A DNA stretch of 54,521 nucleotides from Acidimicrobiia bacterium (GTDB lineage Bacteria; Actinomycetota; Acidimicrobiia; Acidimicrobiales; Poriferisodalaceae): assembly GCA_022824805.1 (NCBI GenBank), contig JAJDZE010000130.1, forward strand, positions 1 to 54,521. The letters run 5' to 3'. How positions within the stretch are numbered: the first letter of the stretch is position 1; every line of letters starts with the position of its first letter. The notes beneath the pieces are model-generated. The model saw only the letters and a list, made by a program, of their open reading frames with translations. It was not told where the DNA came from and ran no database searches. The position numbers and the translations under genes were made by a program. Shown piece after piece: positions 8,859 to 18,143 of the stretch.

Positions 8859-9826
8859 GTGCTCATTCTTGCGCTGACGGCCTCCAACGTCGCTCGGGCC
8901 AGCCCGGCTGCGCGGTCGGGGTCGGCCATGATCGTGTCGGTCACCACCGGTGTCATTCCCGCCTGGGCCACGGCGGGAGCGAGTTCGGCGTCGGCATGGT
9001 CGATCACCAGCGTGCCGGCGAAACCGGTGTAGAGCCGCGCCACGCCGACGACGCTGGGCTCGTGGCCCAGCTCGCGCATCATGGCGCCGGCAGGCCCCTT
9101 GATCGATGCGCCGCCCACGATGGGTGATACGGCCACGACGCTGTCCCGCCGGTCCCGCAGCGTCTCGCGCACCTGGGGCACTTCGATGACGGGGCCGATC
9201 GAGACGAACGGGTTTGACGGCGCGACAACCACCGTGCCGGCGGTGCTCAGGGCATCCAGCACGCCCGGTGCCGGCCTGGCCCCCTTGATGCCCGCGAAGC
9301 GAACCGACCGCACGGCGATGCCGTGCTGGTGAGCCACGAAGTAGTCTTGGAAGTCGATCTCGGTTGCTCCGTCGGGTTCAGCCGGCGTGATGCGGGTGGC
9401 GATGGGATCGTCGCTGACCGGCAGCAGCGTCAGCTCGAGCCCGAAGCTGGCAGCAATCTCACCGGTCACCTGCGACAGGGATGCACCCTCGCTGCGTCGC
9501 TGTGTGCGGAACAGGTGCAGTGCAAGATCCAGGTCGCCGAGCTTGAACCAGTCCTGCCCGCCGAGCCGTCCCAGCTCGGTGAGCACACGCCAGGTCTCGC
9601 CGGCGCGGCCCCAGCCGGTCTCGGGGTTGATCTGCCCGGCGAGCGTGTAGGTGACCGTGTCGAGATCGGGGCTGATGCGCAGGCCGTGCAGCGTGAAGTC
9701 GTCGCCGACGTTCACGATCGCGGTGACATCGGCGGGCCGGCAGACGCGAAGCAGCCCGCTGAGGAACCGGGCGGCGCCGACACCGCCGGCCAGCACGGCG
9801 ACGGCTCGAGAACTCGAGGCGATCAT
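8855..9826 (-). CDS. cofD: 2-phospho-L-lactate (or phosphoenolpyruvate) transferase of F420 biosynthesis
   Basis: 323 residues from ATG 9826 (complement). An upstream in-frame start at 9991 exists, but that sequence is Arg/Gly-rich and lies inside the CWB2 gene, so it is rejected. CofD/FbiA joins the lactyl- or enolpyruvyl-diphosphoguanosine moiety to Fo, giving (dehydro)F420-0. Family marks are the N-terminal VLAGGVGAARFLSGL, the NVGDDFTLHGLRISPDLDTV block (Fo binding), FKLGDLDLALHLFRT and VVVAPSNPFVSIGPVIEVP. Actinobacterial FbiA uses the phosphoenolpyruvate-derived donor, so that substrate is expected here. The start overlaps the stop of the upstream CWB2 gene as ATGA, an unusual coupling of a surface protein to cofactor synthesis. 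Confidence 0.93.
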   Translation of the reverse strand: MIASSSRAVAVLAGGVGAARFLSGLLRVCRPADVTAIVNVGDDFTLHGLRISPDLDTVTYTLAGQINPETGWGRAGETWRVLTELGRLGGQDWFKLGDLDLALHLFRTQRRSEGASLSQVTGEIAASFGLELTLLPVSDDPIATRITPAEPDGATEIDFQDYFVAHQHGIAVRSVRFAGIKGARPAPGVLDALSTAGTVVVAPSNPFVSIGPVIEVPQVRETLRDRRDSVVAVSPIVGGASIKGPAGAMMRELGHEPSVVGVARLYTGFAGTLVIDHADAELAPAVAQAGMTPVVTDTIMADPDRAAGLARATLEAVSARMST

Positions 9827-11352
9827 GCCGAGGTCGGTCCGGGTGGGCAGTCGGGTGTTGCGGTGGTGGCCTGCCGGCCGGCGGCCAGCGATACAGCGGT
9901 GGCACGCGGGCTGCGGCTCGCGCTGCCCGGCGCTGAGTGTGCCGGCACACCCACCGCGTCCGACGGCGTTGCGTAGCTGCTCGGGCTCCACACCTCATAA
10001 CCGCTGCCGTCGGCGCGTACCTGCACCTCATAGAGGGCAGTGTTCTGGAGTCCCGGGATGGTTGCGGGCGAGCTGACATTGCGCATCGTGATCCACTGCC
10101 TCCCGACGGGCCGGTACCGGATCCGGTAGCCGTCCGGGTCGCCGCTGCCTCCTGCAGCCGGGGCATCCCAGCGGACTTCGAGGGCGCCGTTGAGCGGCTG
10201 CACTGTCACATCACGCGGCGCTCCGGGTGCGTCGGCGCGGGGGTCGCATTCGCGGTCCAAGCCTCTCAGTGCGTCAGTTGCCGCCGCTGCAGCGGATTCG
10301 GGCACCGCGGCGGGCCCGCCGAAGATCGTGAGCTGTACGGTGCCCGCATCGGGAACCGGTCCGGCCAGGAAACTGCGTGTTGCATCGGGCAGGGCCGGCT
10401 CAGACAGCAGCAGCGGTGCCCGTCGCAGACCCAGCAGCGGGCCGCCGACCAGCGCGTCAGGGAACTTGCGGCCGTCGGCGAGGCCGAATTCATCGGACCC
10501 GAAGCAGCGATCGGCCAGTGCATCGGCGATCTCCACGGCGGTCTCGAAGCGGTCGCGTCCCCACAGGCGCTCGACCCTGATGCCGAGGTCGGAAATCTCC
10601 GCCTCGACCGAGTCCGCAATCGCTGCAGTTCCACCGGCAATCACCACCTGTTCGATCGCGTAGTCGACGAAGTAGTTCCTCACCGACGCCGGGAGCCGGT
10701 CGGGTTCGGAGAGCAGCACGGGATGCGGGCCTGAGAAGGCGAGCGGGGCCAGCGCCAGGGCATCGGCGAACTTCTCGCCGGTTGCCAGCAGGGCAGTGCG
10801 GTGCCCGTCGCCGCAGTACTCGCCGATCTCGTCGGCATCGATCTCGCGGGCGATGCCGACCACGGTCAGGTAGCGGTCGGCGCCTTCGAGCCGGGTGAGT
10901 CTGCCGCTGATCAAGCCGGCCAGTGCAGCTTCGACATCATCGGAGATGGCCGTGGCGCCGCCGGCGATGATGATGTCGTCGACCCGGTGCCGCTCGATGA
11001 AGCTGCGGGTTGCTTCGTGCAGCTCATCGGGCGCCGACAGCAGGATCGGCGCGTTGCGCACGCGTGCCAGCGGGGTGGCAGCCAGGGCGTCGGCGAAGGT
11101 CTCGCCTGACGCCACAATGACGGTGTCGATGGCGCCGGCAGCGGCTGCGTATTCCTCTGCTATCTCTGCCGCCGTCTCGTAACGGTCGGCACCCGACAGC
11201 CGGTCGGCATTGATACGCGACGCGGCGCCCGCTGCGTTTCCGAACCCGATGATCGCAGTTGCGGCCAGCAGCACTGCCGCTGCCGCCCGCAACGGGCGAA
11301 CCCAGCCAGTGTGTGGGCGGCGTGCCATCCGTGGCACCGTACCGGAACCCAT
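9823..11352 (-). CDS. Secreted cell-wall-binding protein: CWB2 repeats plus fibronectin type III domain
   Basis: 509 residues from ATG 11352; ATG 11328 (complement) is an equally plausible start. A signal peptide (PLRAAAAVLLAATAIIGFGNAAGAA) is followed by three cell-wall-binding 2 repeats beginning RLSGADRYETA, RLEGADRYLTV and RLWGRDRFETA. Each has the paired FADAL/FPDAL and IAGG/IFGG signatures. Residues ~385-480 form a fibronectin type III-like domain (DVTVQPLNGALEVRWDAP ... ALYEVQV), then a Ser/Ala/Pro tail. CWB2 triplets anchor proteins non-covalently to wall polymers in Gram-positive bacteria. The gene is first in a leftward unit with cofD and cofE. Its upstream region contains a copy of the dispersed repeat described at 11380-11450. 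Confidence 0.87.
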   Translation of the reverse strand: MGSGTVPRMARRPHTGWVRPLRAAAAVLLAATAIIGFGNAAGAASRINADRLSGADRYETAAEIAEEYAAAAGAIDTVIVASGETFADALAATPLARVRNAPILLSAPDELHEATRSFIERHRVDDIIIAGGATAISDDVEAALAGLISGRLTRLEGADRYLTVVGIAREIDADEIGEYCGDGHRTALLATGEKFADALALAPLAFSGPHPVLLSEPDRLPASVRNYFVDYAIEQVVIAGGTAAIADSVEAEISDLGIRVERLWGRDRFETAVEIADALADRCFGSDEFGLADGRKFPDALVGGPLLGLRRAPLLLSEPALPDATRSFLAGPVPDAGTVQLTIFGGPAAVPESAAAAATDALRGLDRECDPRADAPGAPRDVTVQPLNGALEVRWDAPAAGGSGDPDGYRIRYRPVGRQWITMRNVSSPATIPGLQNTALYEVQVRADGSGYEVWSPSSYATPSDAVGVPAHSAPGSASRSPRATAVSLAAGRQATTATPDCPPGPTSA

Positions 11353-11379
11353 CGTCAATACGGTTGAGGCCTTCGAGGA

Positions 11380-11450
11380 CCCGCTCTTGTCGGCGATTCT
11401 CACGCGCTGGGGCTCTCGGGCCGCTCGGGCCACGGCTTCGCCTCATGCTG
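11380..11450 (-). repeat. Dispersed intergenic repeat, copy 1
   Basis: On the complement this copy shares a 26-base identical core (GGCGAAGCCGTGG... to ...GCGGCCCG) and a terminal ACAAGAGCGGG block with the copy at 14711-14775. It differs by an insertion between the two blocks. It lies between the divergent CWB2 gene and gmd, so it may overlap promoters, or it may simply be a repeat that tolerates gene boundaries. Confidence 0.6.
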
Positions 11451-11532
11451 ACTTCACACCATCGGCGGTGAGCCGTACCCTGAACTGCGCCCCTACACGC
11501 CCGCCCTGCCATCGCAGAACCGGAGCAGACCC

Positions 11533-12513
11533 GTGCCGACGGCCCTCATCACCGGAATCACCGGCCAGGACGGCCAATACTTGGCCGAGTACTTGCACAG
11601 CGAGGGCTACCGGGTGGTCGGGCTGATCACGGGCCAGCGCAATCCGCGCTCAGAGACGATGGCGACCGATCTGCCCTATGTCGAGCTCGTGCCCGGCGAC
11701 CTCGCCGACCTCGCGTCGCTCATAGCGGCACTCGAGTACACCCAACCCGACGAGGTGTACAACCTCGGCGCCATTAGCTTCGTGGCGCTGTCGTTCAAGC
11801 AGCCCGAGCTGACGGCCAACGTCACCGGATTGGGTGTGCTGCGACTGCTCGAGGCCATCCGGCTCGTGGGCGGTGTAGACAATCCGATCCGCTTCTATCA
11901 GGCCTCCTCCAGCGAGATGTTCGGCAAGGTACGCGAGACCCCCCAGAACGAGCTGACGCCGCTGCACCCGCGCAGCCCCTACGGCTCGGCCAAGGTGTTC
12001 GGGCACAACACCACCGTGAACTACCGGGAGAGCTACGGGCTGTACGCCTGCAGCGGCATCCTGTTCAATCACGAGTCCCCCCGGCGCGGTCTCGAATTCG
12101 TGACGCGCAAGGTCACCAACGCCGTCGCACGCATCAAGCTCGGACTGCAGGACGAGGTGGCACTCGGCAACCTCGACGCCAAGCGCGATTGGGGATTCGC
12201 CGGCGACTACGTGCGAGCGATGCATCTCATGCTCTCCCAGCCCGAGCCCGATGACTACGTCATCGCAACGGGCCAGACGCACGCCGTGCGCGATTTCGTG
12301 CAGCTCGCCTTCGCCGCAGCCGGCATCGAAGATTGGGAGCGTCACGTGCGGATCGACGCCCGGTTCTTCCGGCCTGCGGAAGTCGACCTGCTGGTCGGCG
12401 ACGCCTCCAAGGCAGCCAGGGAACTGGGGTGGGTGCCGCAGATGTCATTCGAAGAACTGGTGACGTCGATGGTCACGAACGACATCGAGATCGAGCGGCG
12501 CAAGCTGAAGTGA
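11533..12513 (+). CDS. gmd: GDP-mannose 4,6-dehydratase
   Basis: 326-residue short-chain dehydrogenase/reductase of the extended type. It converts GDP-mannose to GDP-4-keto-6-deoxymannose, precursor of GDP-fucose, GDP-rhamnose and related sugars. The NADP-binding loop is [16 protein letters not shown]. The catalytic residues appear in [11 protein letters not shown] and in [20 protein letters not shown] (YxxxK as YGSAK). [18 protein letters not shown], typical of Gmd, is also present. GTG 11533 immediately precedes the Rossmann motif. The following gene starts inside this stop codon. The pmm, SIS isomerase and pyrophosphorylase genes in the window could provide its GDP-mannose. Confidence 0.93.
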   Translation: MPTALITGITGQDGQYLAEYLHSEGYRVVGLITGQRNPRSETMATDLPYVELVPGDLADLASLIAALEYTQPDEVYNLGAISFVALSFKQPELTANVTGLGVLRLLEAIRLVGGVDNPIRFYQASSSEMFGKVRETPQNELTPLHPRSPYGSAKVFGHNTTVNYRESYGLYACSGILFNHESPRRGLEFVTRKVTNAVARIKLGLQDEVALGNLDAKRDWGFAGDYVRAMHLMLSQPEPDDYVIATGQTHAVRDFVQLAFAAAGIEDWERHVRIDARFFRPAEVDLLVGDASKAARELGWVPQMSFEELVTSMVTNDIEIERRKLK

Positions 12514-14711
12514 CGGCTCGGGTGCGGGAACTCCCGATGTCGCGGCGCGTCGCGGCCAGGCGGCGCCGGCTCGCCGGCATGGCTGTGGCGTGTGCGGTGG
12601 CGGCTGGATCCCTGGCGCTAGCGGTGCCGCCGGCCGGCGCACAGACCGCGGAGCTGGCCCCGAGTGTGATCGTCGTGCAGGGACGGGGTTTCGGGCATGG
12701 CAACGGGCTCAGCCAGTGGGGTGCGCTGGGCTATGCCGTCGACCATCGCTGGACAAGCGACCAGATCGTTGAGCACTACTACAGCAACACCACCCGGTCC
12801 ACTGTGAGCAATCCCGATGTCTGGGTGCATCTCACGGGCAATGATCGCAACGACCTGCTGGTCACGTCTGCCGCGGCGTTCAGCGTGGCAGACGAGCAGT
12901 TCGACGGCGGCGACGTCGTGCGGATCGGCGTCAGCTCCGGCGCTTTCTGGGTGCGCTCGAACGCCGGCTGCGGGCGTCGTGGCGACCTCGCCGCCGACGG
13001 GCTGTCCGCGTCGAGCCGCCGCGGCGATCGGTACATCGAAGCCGTCCCGTCCAACAGCAACTACGCCGTGGATGACCAGTCGCAGCTCCTGGTGATGATC
13101 TACTGCGACGGCCGCGACCCGGCGGTGGAGTCGAGGCGGACCGCCTACCGGGGCGCCCTCGGCGTGGTGGATCAGAACGGCCCGTTCTCGTTCAACCGCG
13201 TCCCGCTGGAGCAGTATCTGCGCGGCGTCGTGCCCCGCGAGAGCATTCCCGAGTGGGGCGCGGCGGGCGGTGGACGTGGCATCGCCGCGCTCGAAGCGCA
13301 GGCCATCGCGGCACGCTCGTATGTGCTCTCGCTGGCAGCCGCGCGCGCGCGCAGCGGAAGCCAGGGGAGGTTCACCGACACCTGCGACTGGTGGAATTGT
13401 CAGGTGTACGGCGGCGCCGCCCGCGACGGGAACGCGCTCGATCACGGATCCCGGTATATCCACACCAACACCGCGATCCTGAACACGGCAGGCCATGTGC
13501 GCGTCCATGAAGACGGATCGATTGCGTTCGCCGAATTTCACGCGTCGAGCGGCGGCTGGACGGCCGGCCTTGACGAGGGTTCCCGATTCCCTGGCGTCCA
13601 GGATCTCGGCGACGCGACGAAGGGCAATTCCAACCATGCATGGGAGTTTCGCATCAGCAGGTCGGACATTGAGGCGGCCTATCCGAGCATCGGCAGCCTC
13701 GTCTGCATCCAGGTCACCCACCGTAATGAGAAAGGCGCATTCGGCGGGCGGACCCGCGGCATGCGCATCGTGGGAACCGACGGCATCGAGGACTTCGAGG
13801 GGCACTCCGGCGTCGAGAACGGTCAGTGGAACCGCTGGGCACGCGATCCGTTCCGCAAGAGGTTCTCCCTGCGGTCGGACTGGTACCGCTTCCCGCAGTT
13901 CCCCGACGGCGAGCCGTGCGAGCGGCCTGCCTCTGGCACCCCCGATCCACCGGCAGAAACAGACGGCCCCGGCCTATTGGTGCTGAAGTCCAATGGCGCC
14001 GTCATCGCCGAAGGGACCGCGGTGCACCTCGGCAACGGGACGCTGCGGTCGTCATCTGACCGGTTCACGGCCATGGCTGCGCATCCGGACGGCGGCGGCT
14101 ACTGGCTCGCGACGTCCGGCGGCGACGTTCAGTCCTTCGGCGACGCCGATTATCACGGGAACGCGGTCGGTGCCCGAAGCGCCGAATCCGTGGTGGCGAT
14201 GGCGGCCCATCCAGATGGGAACGGTTACTGGCTCGCGACCAGCGGGGGCAACGTGTTCGCCTTCGGAGCTGCTGGGCACTGGGGCGCCGTCGCGCACCTC
14301 CGGCTGGCTGCGGAGGTCGTCGACATCGAGGCCTCGCCGACCGGCGACGGCTACTGGCTGGCGCTCGATGACGGGCGCGTGCTGGCATTCGGCGACGCAA
14401 GCGATCTCGGATGCGGACCGCTGCTGCGCTCTGGCATGGCCGGCATCGGTCTTGCAGCCTCGCCGGACGGCGGCGGCTACTGGCTCGCGGGCGCCGACAC
14501 AGCAGTGCACGCCATTGGCGCGGCAGACCACCATGGCGATCGCGCCGACCGCCAGAACCGGCTGCGAGCGGTCGGATTCGCCGCCACCGCCAGCGGCAAC
14601 GGCTACTGGCTGGTGTGGAGCGACGGCACCAGCTTCAACTACGGGGACGCGCCGGACTACCGCACCTCCCGGGCGGGACTCGGCGTCGTCGCTGCCGAAT
14701 CCGTGCCCTAG
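12510..14711 (+). CDS. Secreted SpoIID/LytB-domain protein with GxGYWL beta-propeller-like repeats
   Basis: 733 residues from GTG 12510, which overlaps the gmd stop as GTGA; ATG 12537 is the alternative. A basic N-terminus and hydrophobic segment ending in AGAQ form a signal peptide. The SpoIID domain spans ~45-440: [19 protein letters not shown] opens it, and [31 protein letters not shown] and [12 protein letters not shown] follow. SpoIID enzymes are lytic transglycosylases acting on stem-peptide-free glycan in spore formers; related domains occur in non-sporulating actinobacteria. From ~510 to the end there are five repeats of about 45 residues with [20 protein letters not shown] cores, likely a propeller or wall-binding module. 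A repeat element begins at its stop codon. Confidence 0.87.
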   Translation: MTARVRELPMSRRVAARRRRLAGMAVACAVAAGSLALAVPPAGAQTAELAPSVIVVQGRGFGHGNGLSQWGALGYAVDHRWTSDQIVEHYYSNTTRSTVSNPDVWVHLTGNDRNDLLVTSAAAFSVADEQFDGGDVVRIGVSSGAFWVRSNAGCGRRGDLAADGLSASSRRGDRYIEAVPSNSNYAVDDQSQLLVMIYCDGRDPAVESRRTAYRGALGVVDQNGPFSFNRVPLEQYLRGVVPRESIPEWGAAGGGRGIAALEAQAIAARSYVLSLAAARARSGSQGRFTDTCDWWNCQVYGGAARDGNALDHGSRYIHTNTAILNTAGHVRVHEDGSIAFAEFHASSGGWTAGLDEGSRFPGVQDLGDATKGNSNHAWEFRISRSDIEAAYPSIGSLVCIQVTHRNEKGAFGGRTRGMRIVGTDGIEDFEGHSGVENGQWNRWARDPFRKRFSLRSDWYRFPQFPDGEPCERPASGTPDPPAETDGPGLLVLKSNGAVIAEGTAVHLGNGTLRSSSDRFTAMAAHPDGGGYWLATSGGDVQSFGDADYHGNAVGARSAESVVAMAAHPDGNGYWLATSGGNVFAFGAAGHWGAVAHLRLAAEVVDIEASPTGDGYWLALDDGRVLAFGDASDLGCGPLLRSGMAGIGLAASPDGGGYWLAGADTAVHAIGAADHHGDRADRQNRLRAVGFAATASGNGYWLVWSDGTSFNYGDAPDYRTSRAGLGVVAAESVP

Positions 14712-14778
14712 GAGGCTGAGCCGCATGGCGAAGCCGTGGCCCGAGCGGCCCGTGAGCGCAGCGAACAAGAGCGGGAAA
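14711..14778 (+). repeat. Dispersed intergenic repeat, copy 2
   Basis: Begins at the stop codon of the SpoIID gene with GGAGGCTGAGCCGCATGG, continues GCGAAGCCGTGGCCCGAGCG and ends ACAAGAGCGGG. The gap to the next start (98 bp) is mostly this element. Related copies are at 11380-11450 (complement), 22179-22225 and 28754-28804 (complement). Confidence 0.6.
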
Positions 14779-14809
14779 TAATGGCGATACGACGAGAACT
14801 GAGCTGGCC

Positions 14810-17800
14810 GTGAGTTCGCCAACCTCGGAGGAGCTGCCGCTGTCCGCTGAGACGGAACCAGCCGTTCTGGTGCCTCGGCCTGCGGTTGCTGCCATCGTCA
14901 CGACGGGCTCGCAGTGGTCTGATACCGAATTCACCCTGCGGGCGCTCGCCGCCCAGGACTACCCGCGGCTCGCGGTGCTGGTGCTGTGCGATGCCGAAGG
15001 GGAGCAGGGTCGCCGGGTTCGAGAGCTGCTTCCCACCGCCGCCGTGACGGATCCCGTGTCGTCTCGCAGGAGTCGAGGCCGTGGGACGCAGCGCGGGCGG
15101 ATGGGCGCTGTCAACAACCGGGGAGCCTCGCTGGTCCGGGGCGCCGATTACCTCCTCTTCCTGTCCGATCGCGTCGCGCTGGCGTCCGATGCCATCAGCA
15201 TCCTCGTCGACGATGCCGAGAACGTCCCGGGCCGGATCGTCGGTGTCGCCGGTCCCAAGCTGCTCGACGCCAGCGACGGTCTGACGCTGCGCGATCTTGG
15301 CGGCACCGCTGACCGCCTCGGGGTCCGGATTCCTGTTGCCGGTCAGGACGAACTCGACCAAGAGCAGCACGACGAGGCCCGCGATCTGTTCGTGGCGCCC
15401 AGCGAGGCAATGCTGGTGCGGGAGGACATCTTCCGCATCGTCGGCGGCTTCGATCCAGCGCTCGAAGGCGACGGCGCTGTTGTCGACTTCTGCTGGCGGA
15501 TCCAGCTCTGCGGCGCACGGGTGCGGGTGGTGCCGTCGGCAACCGGGACGGTGCAGTCAGATGCAGCGCCGGCCGCTCACGGACCCTCGGCACGACAGCA
15601 TGAGCATCGAGCCCGGCTGCGCACCGTGGCGAAGTGCTACGGGTGGGTGCACCTGCTGCCTGCGGTGCTTCTTGCGGCAGTGCTGGCTGCGGGCGAGGTG
15701 CTGCTGGCCGCGCTGCGCGGGCGGTTCGCCCAGGCCTCGGACGTGGCGCTGGCATGGCTGTGGAACGCCCGCCACCTCGGCGGCACGTTCGCACTACGCG
15801 GCGCTGCCAAGCGCTACCGGCGGGTGCGAGATGCCGATCTGCGCCGATTGCAGCAAGGCGGTTCGGTGCGTGTCGCCGACTGGTTCCGCTATCGCCTGAG
15901 TCCCGAAGGCGGGCTGGCGGCACGGACCACGATCGACGAGAGCATCCTGGGCACCTGGCGACGCAATGCGCACCGGACAGTGTGGGTGGTCTGGCTGGGG
16001 GTGCTCGGGCTGATCGCCTTCGGCTCACGCCACCTGCTCACGGGCGGCATCGGGGCATACGGCCAGTTCGCACAGTTCCCCGACGCCGCCACGATGCTCG
16101 GTGCATATCTGGACGGCTGGCGTGACAACGGGGTCGGTGCAGCCGGGATCGGCCCTCCCGCAATGGGCCTGCTGGGCCTCGCTGGCGCTGTGCTGCTGGG
16201 CGCTGTCGGGACTCTGAGGAACATCGCCATCTGGGGCCCGGTGCTCGCGGGCCCCGTCGGCATGTGGCGGTTGTGCGCCACCGGTTCGGGCGCACGCGGG
16301 CCGAGCCGCAATGGCCGGCTGGTGGCTCTCGTGCTGTACGCCGTGTGCCCATTGCCGTACAACGCGCTGGCGGCCGGCCGCTGGGACGTACTGCTGGCAT
16401 ACGGAACTGCGCCTGCGATCGTGCTGCTCACCAGCCGCCTGGTGGGCAGCTCGGCTGCTCGGCCGCCACGCGACGGCTCTCGGCGCGGCGCCGCAGCCAG
16501 GCTGGCCTCGCTCGCCTTGCTGCTTGCTGTTGCGGCAGCGTTCGAGCCGTTCATCGTGGTGCTGGCCGCCGCGGCGGGGGTGGCCCTCACCGTTGTCGAG
16601 CTGGTGCGCCGTGCGCTGCGGCGCGAGCCGCTCGGTGCGCCGGTCGCCGGATTGCTGCGGGTCGCTGTGGCCGTGGCGCTCGCGGCAGTGGCGCATCTTC
16701 CCTGGCTGTTCGAGTTCGGTTCATTGCGCGCTTTGGTTGAAGTCTCGCTCGGCGGCTCCACCCCCTCGACGCCGTCGTCGCTGGGGGAGCTGTTGCGGTT
16801 CCAGACCGGTCCGCTGGGCGATCTGCCGCTCGGCTGGGGTCTGCTGGCTGCAGCGGCAGTGCCGCTTCTGGTCGGGAGCGGGGCCCGGCTGTGGCTGGCG
16901 GTGCGCGGCTGGCTGGTAGCGCTGGCCGGCTTCGCGCTCGCATGGGTCATCGTGGCCGGCTGGGCGGATGAGCTGTTCGCCAGCGCAACGCCAGGGCTCT
17001 CGCTCGCCGAGGTATCGCTGGCATTCGGGGCCGTCGGCCTGTGCTGGGCCGCCGCAGGAGGACCGGCAGCCCTGGCGACCGCCGACGGAGACGCACCGCC
17101 CCGGATCCGCAGCGCCATGGTCGTGCTGAGCGGCATTGCGGTAGGCGCCATGGTGGTCCCGACGGCGTGGGCGTCGATCGACGGCGATTGGTCGGCACCG
17201 AGCTTCGACCACCGGGTGCCGTTAGGGCTGGTCGATGATCGCGATGTCGGGCCCGACTACCGGGTGCTCTGGCTCGGCGCCCCTGAGGTCTTGCCGCTGC
17301 GCGGTGCCGACCTCGGTGTGGAGGGACTCGCCGTGGGGATGTCGGTGCGGGGGTATCCCGACATCCGGCACTCGTGGGCGACACCGCAGGCACCCGGCGA
17401 TGAACGCCTGGCAAACGCCGTGCGGATGGGGCTGGCGGGCGACACGCTGCGATTGGGACGGCTGCTGGGCTCTTTCGGCGTCCGGTATGTCGTGGTAGTG
17501 GAACGTTCCGGGCCCTCCTATGCCGAGGGATGGGCACGACCGGTGTCTGCGGCGGTCTCCGAGGCGCTCGCCTCACAGATCGATCTGCGCCCGCTGGCGG
17601 CAGATCCCTCGGTGCAAGTGTTCCGCAATGAGGCATGGTGGTCGTCGCGGTCACAGTTCTCCCGGCCGATTCCGGCGGGCTTCGCCGACGACCCGGTGGA
17701 TCTCGTGGTGAGCGATTTGACCGACGGCATCGGCGTGCTCACCGACTACCGGTCGGCCACAAGCCAGTTCGGACCGGTGGGCGCCGGCACCGTGCTGGTC

Positions 17801-18130
17801 GCCGAGTCCTACGATCCGGGCTGGCGACTCCACATCGGCACCGCGGACGACGCGGACGGCGCAGGCGCTGCTGCAGTCGAGCCGGCACCGGCGCTGGGCT
17901 GGGCGATGCGATTCGATCCGCCCCAAGCCGGCCCGGCCGAGCTGCGCTTCGAGCGCTCGACCGTGGCATCCAACCGGATCGCTGCGCAGGTGCTGATCTG
18001 GCTTGCGCTGATCTGGTTGGCGATCGGCCAGCCCACCCCCCTCGCCGACCGGCTCGCTGCGCTCATGAGAAGGACAGTACGGAGGTCGCAGCGGCGCGGC
18101 GTTTCCGGCGGTACGGCGGTGGACCAGTGA
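14810..18130 (+). CDS. Giant membrane glycosyltransferase: GT2-like N-domain plus polytopic membrane region
   Basis: 1106 residues. The N-terminal ~270 residues look like a family 2 glycosyltransferase (VAAIVTTGSQWSDTEFTLRALAAQDYP; GGFDPALEGDGAVVDFCWR). The DxD region is weak (LFLSDRVAL), so catalytic competence is uncertain. Residues ~280-780 contain roughly a dozen hydrophobic helices. About 300 soluble, probably extracytoplasmic residues follow, and a last helix (AQVLIWLALIWLAIGQP) precedes a basic tail. Proteins of this size and layout sit beside DUF5719-like and F420/LCP genes in other actinobacteria, as here. GTG 14810 was chosen as the first start after the repeat. A role in exporting or assembling a wall polysaccharide is inferred. 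Confidence 0.78.
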   Translation: MSSPTSEELPLSAETEPAVLVPRPAVAAIVTTGSQWSDTEFTLRALAAQDYPRLAVLVLCDAEGEQGRRVRELLPTAAVTDPVSSRRSRGRGTQRGRMGAVNNRGASLVRGADYLLFLSDRVALASDAISILVDDAENVPGRIVGVAGPKLLDASDGLTLRDLGGTADRLGVRIPVAGQDELDQEQHDEARDLFVAPSEAMLVREDIFRIVGGFDPALEGDGAVVDFCWRIQLCGARVRVVPSATGTVQSDAAPAAHGPSARQHEHRARLRTVAKCYGWVHLLPAVLLAAVLAAGEVLLAALRGRFAQASDVALAWLWNARHLGGTFALRGAAKRYRRVRDADLRRLQQGGSVRVADWFRYRLSPEGGLAARTTIDESILGTWRRNAHRTVWVVWLGVLGLIAFGSRHLLTGGIGAYGQFAQFPDAATMLGAYLDGWRDNGVGAAGIGPPAMGLLGLAGAVLLGAVGTLRNIAIWGPVLAGPVGMWRLCATGSGARGPSRNGRLVALVLYAVCPLPYNALAAGRWDVLLAYGTAPAIVLLTSRLVGSSAARPPRDGSRRGAAARLASLALLLAVAAAFEPFIVVLAAAAGVALTVVELVRRALRREPLGAPVAGLLRVAVAVALAAVAHLPWLFEFGSLRALVEVSLGGSTPSTPSSLGELLRFQTGPLGDLPLGWGLLAAAAVPLLVGSGARLWLAVRGWLVALAGFALAWVIVAGWADELFASATPGLSLAEVSLAFGAVGLCWAAAGGPAALATADGDAPPRIRSAMVVLSGIAVGAMVVPTAWASIDGDWSAPSFDHRVPLGLVDDRDVGPDYRVLWLGAPEVLPLRGADLGVEGLAVGMSVRGYPDIRHSWATPQAPGDERLANAVRMGLAGDTLRLGRLLGSFGVRYVVVVERSGPSYAEGWARPVSAAVSEALASQIDLRPLAADPSVQVFRNEAWWSSRSQFSRPIPAGFADDPVDLVVSDLTDGIGVLTDYRSATSQFGPVGAGTVLVAESYDPGWRLHIGTADDADGAGAAAVEPAPALGWAMRFDPPQAGPAELRFERSTVASNRIAAQVLIWLALIWLAIGQPTPLADRLAALMRRTVRRSQRRGVSGGTAVDQ

Positions 18131-18143
18131 GGACAGCACGGTG

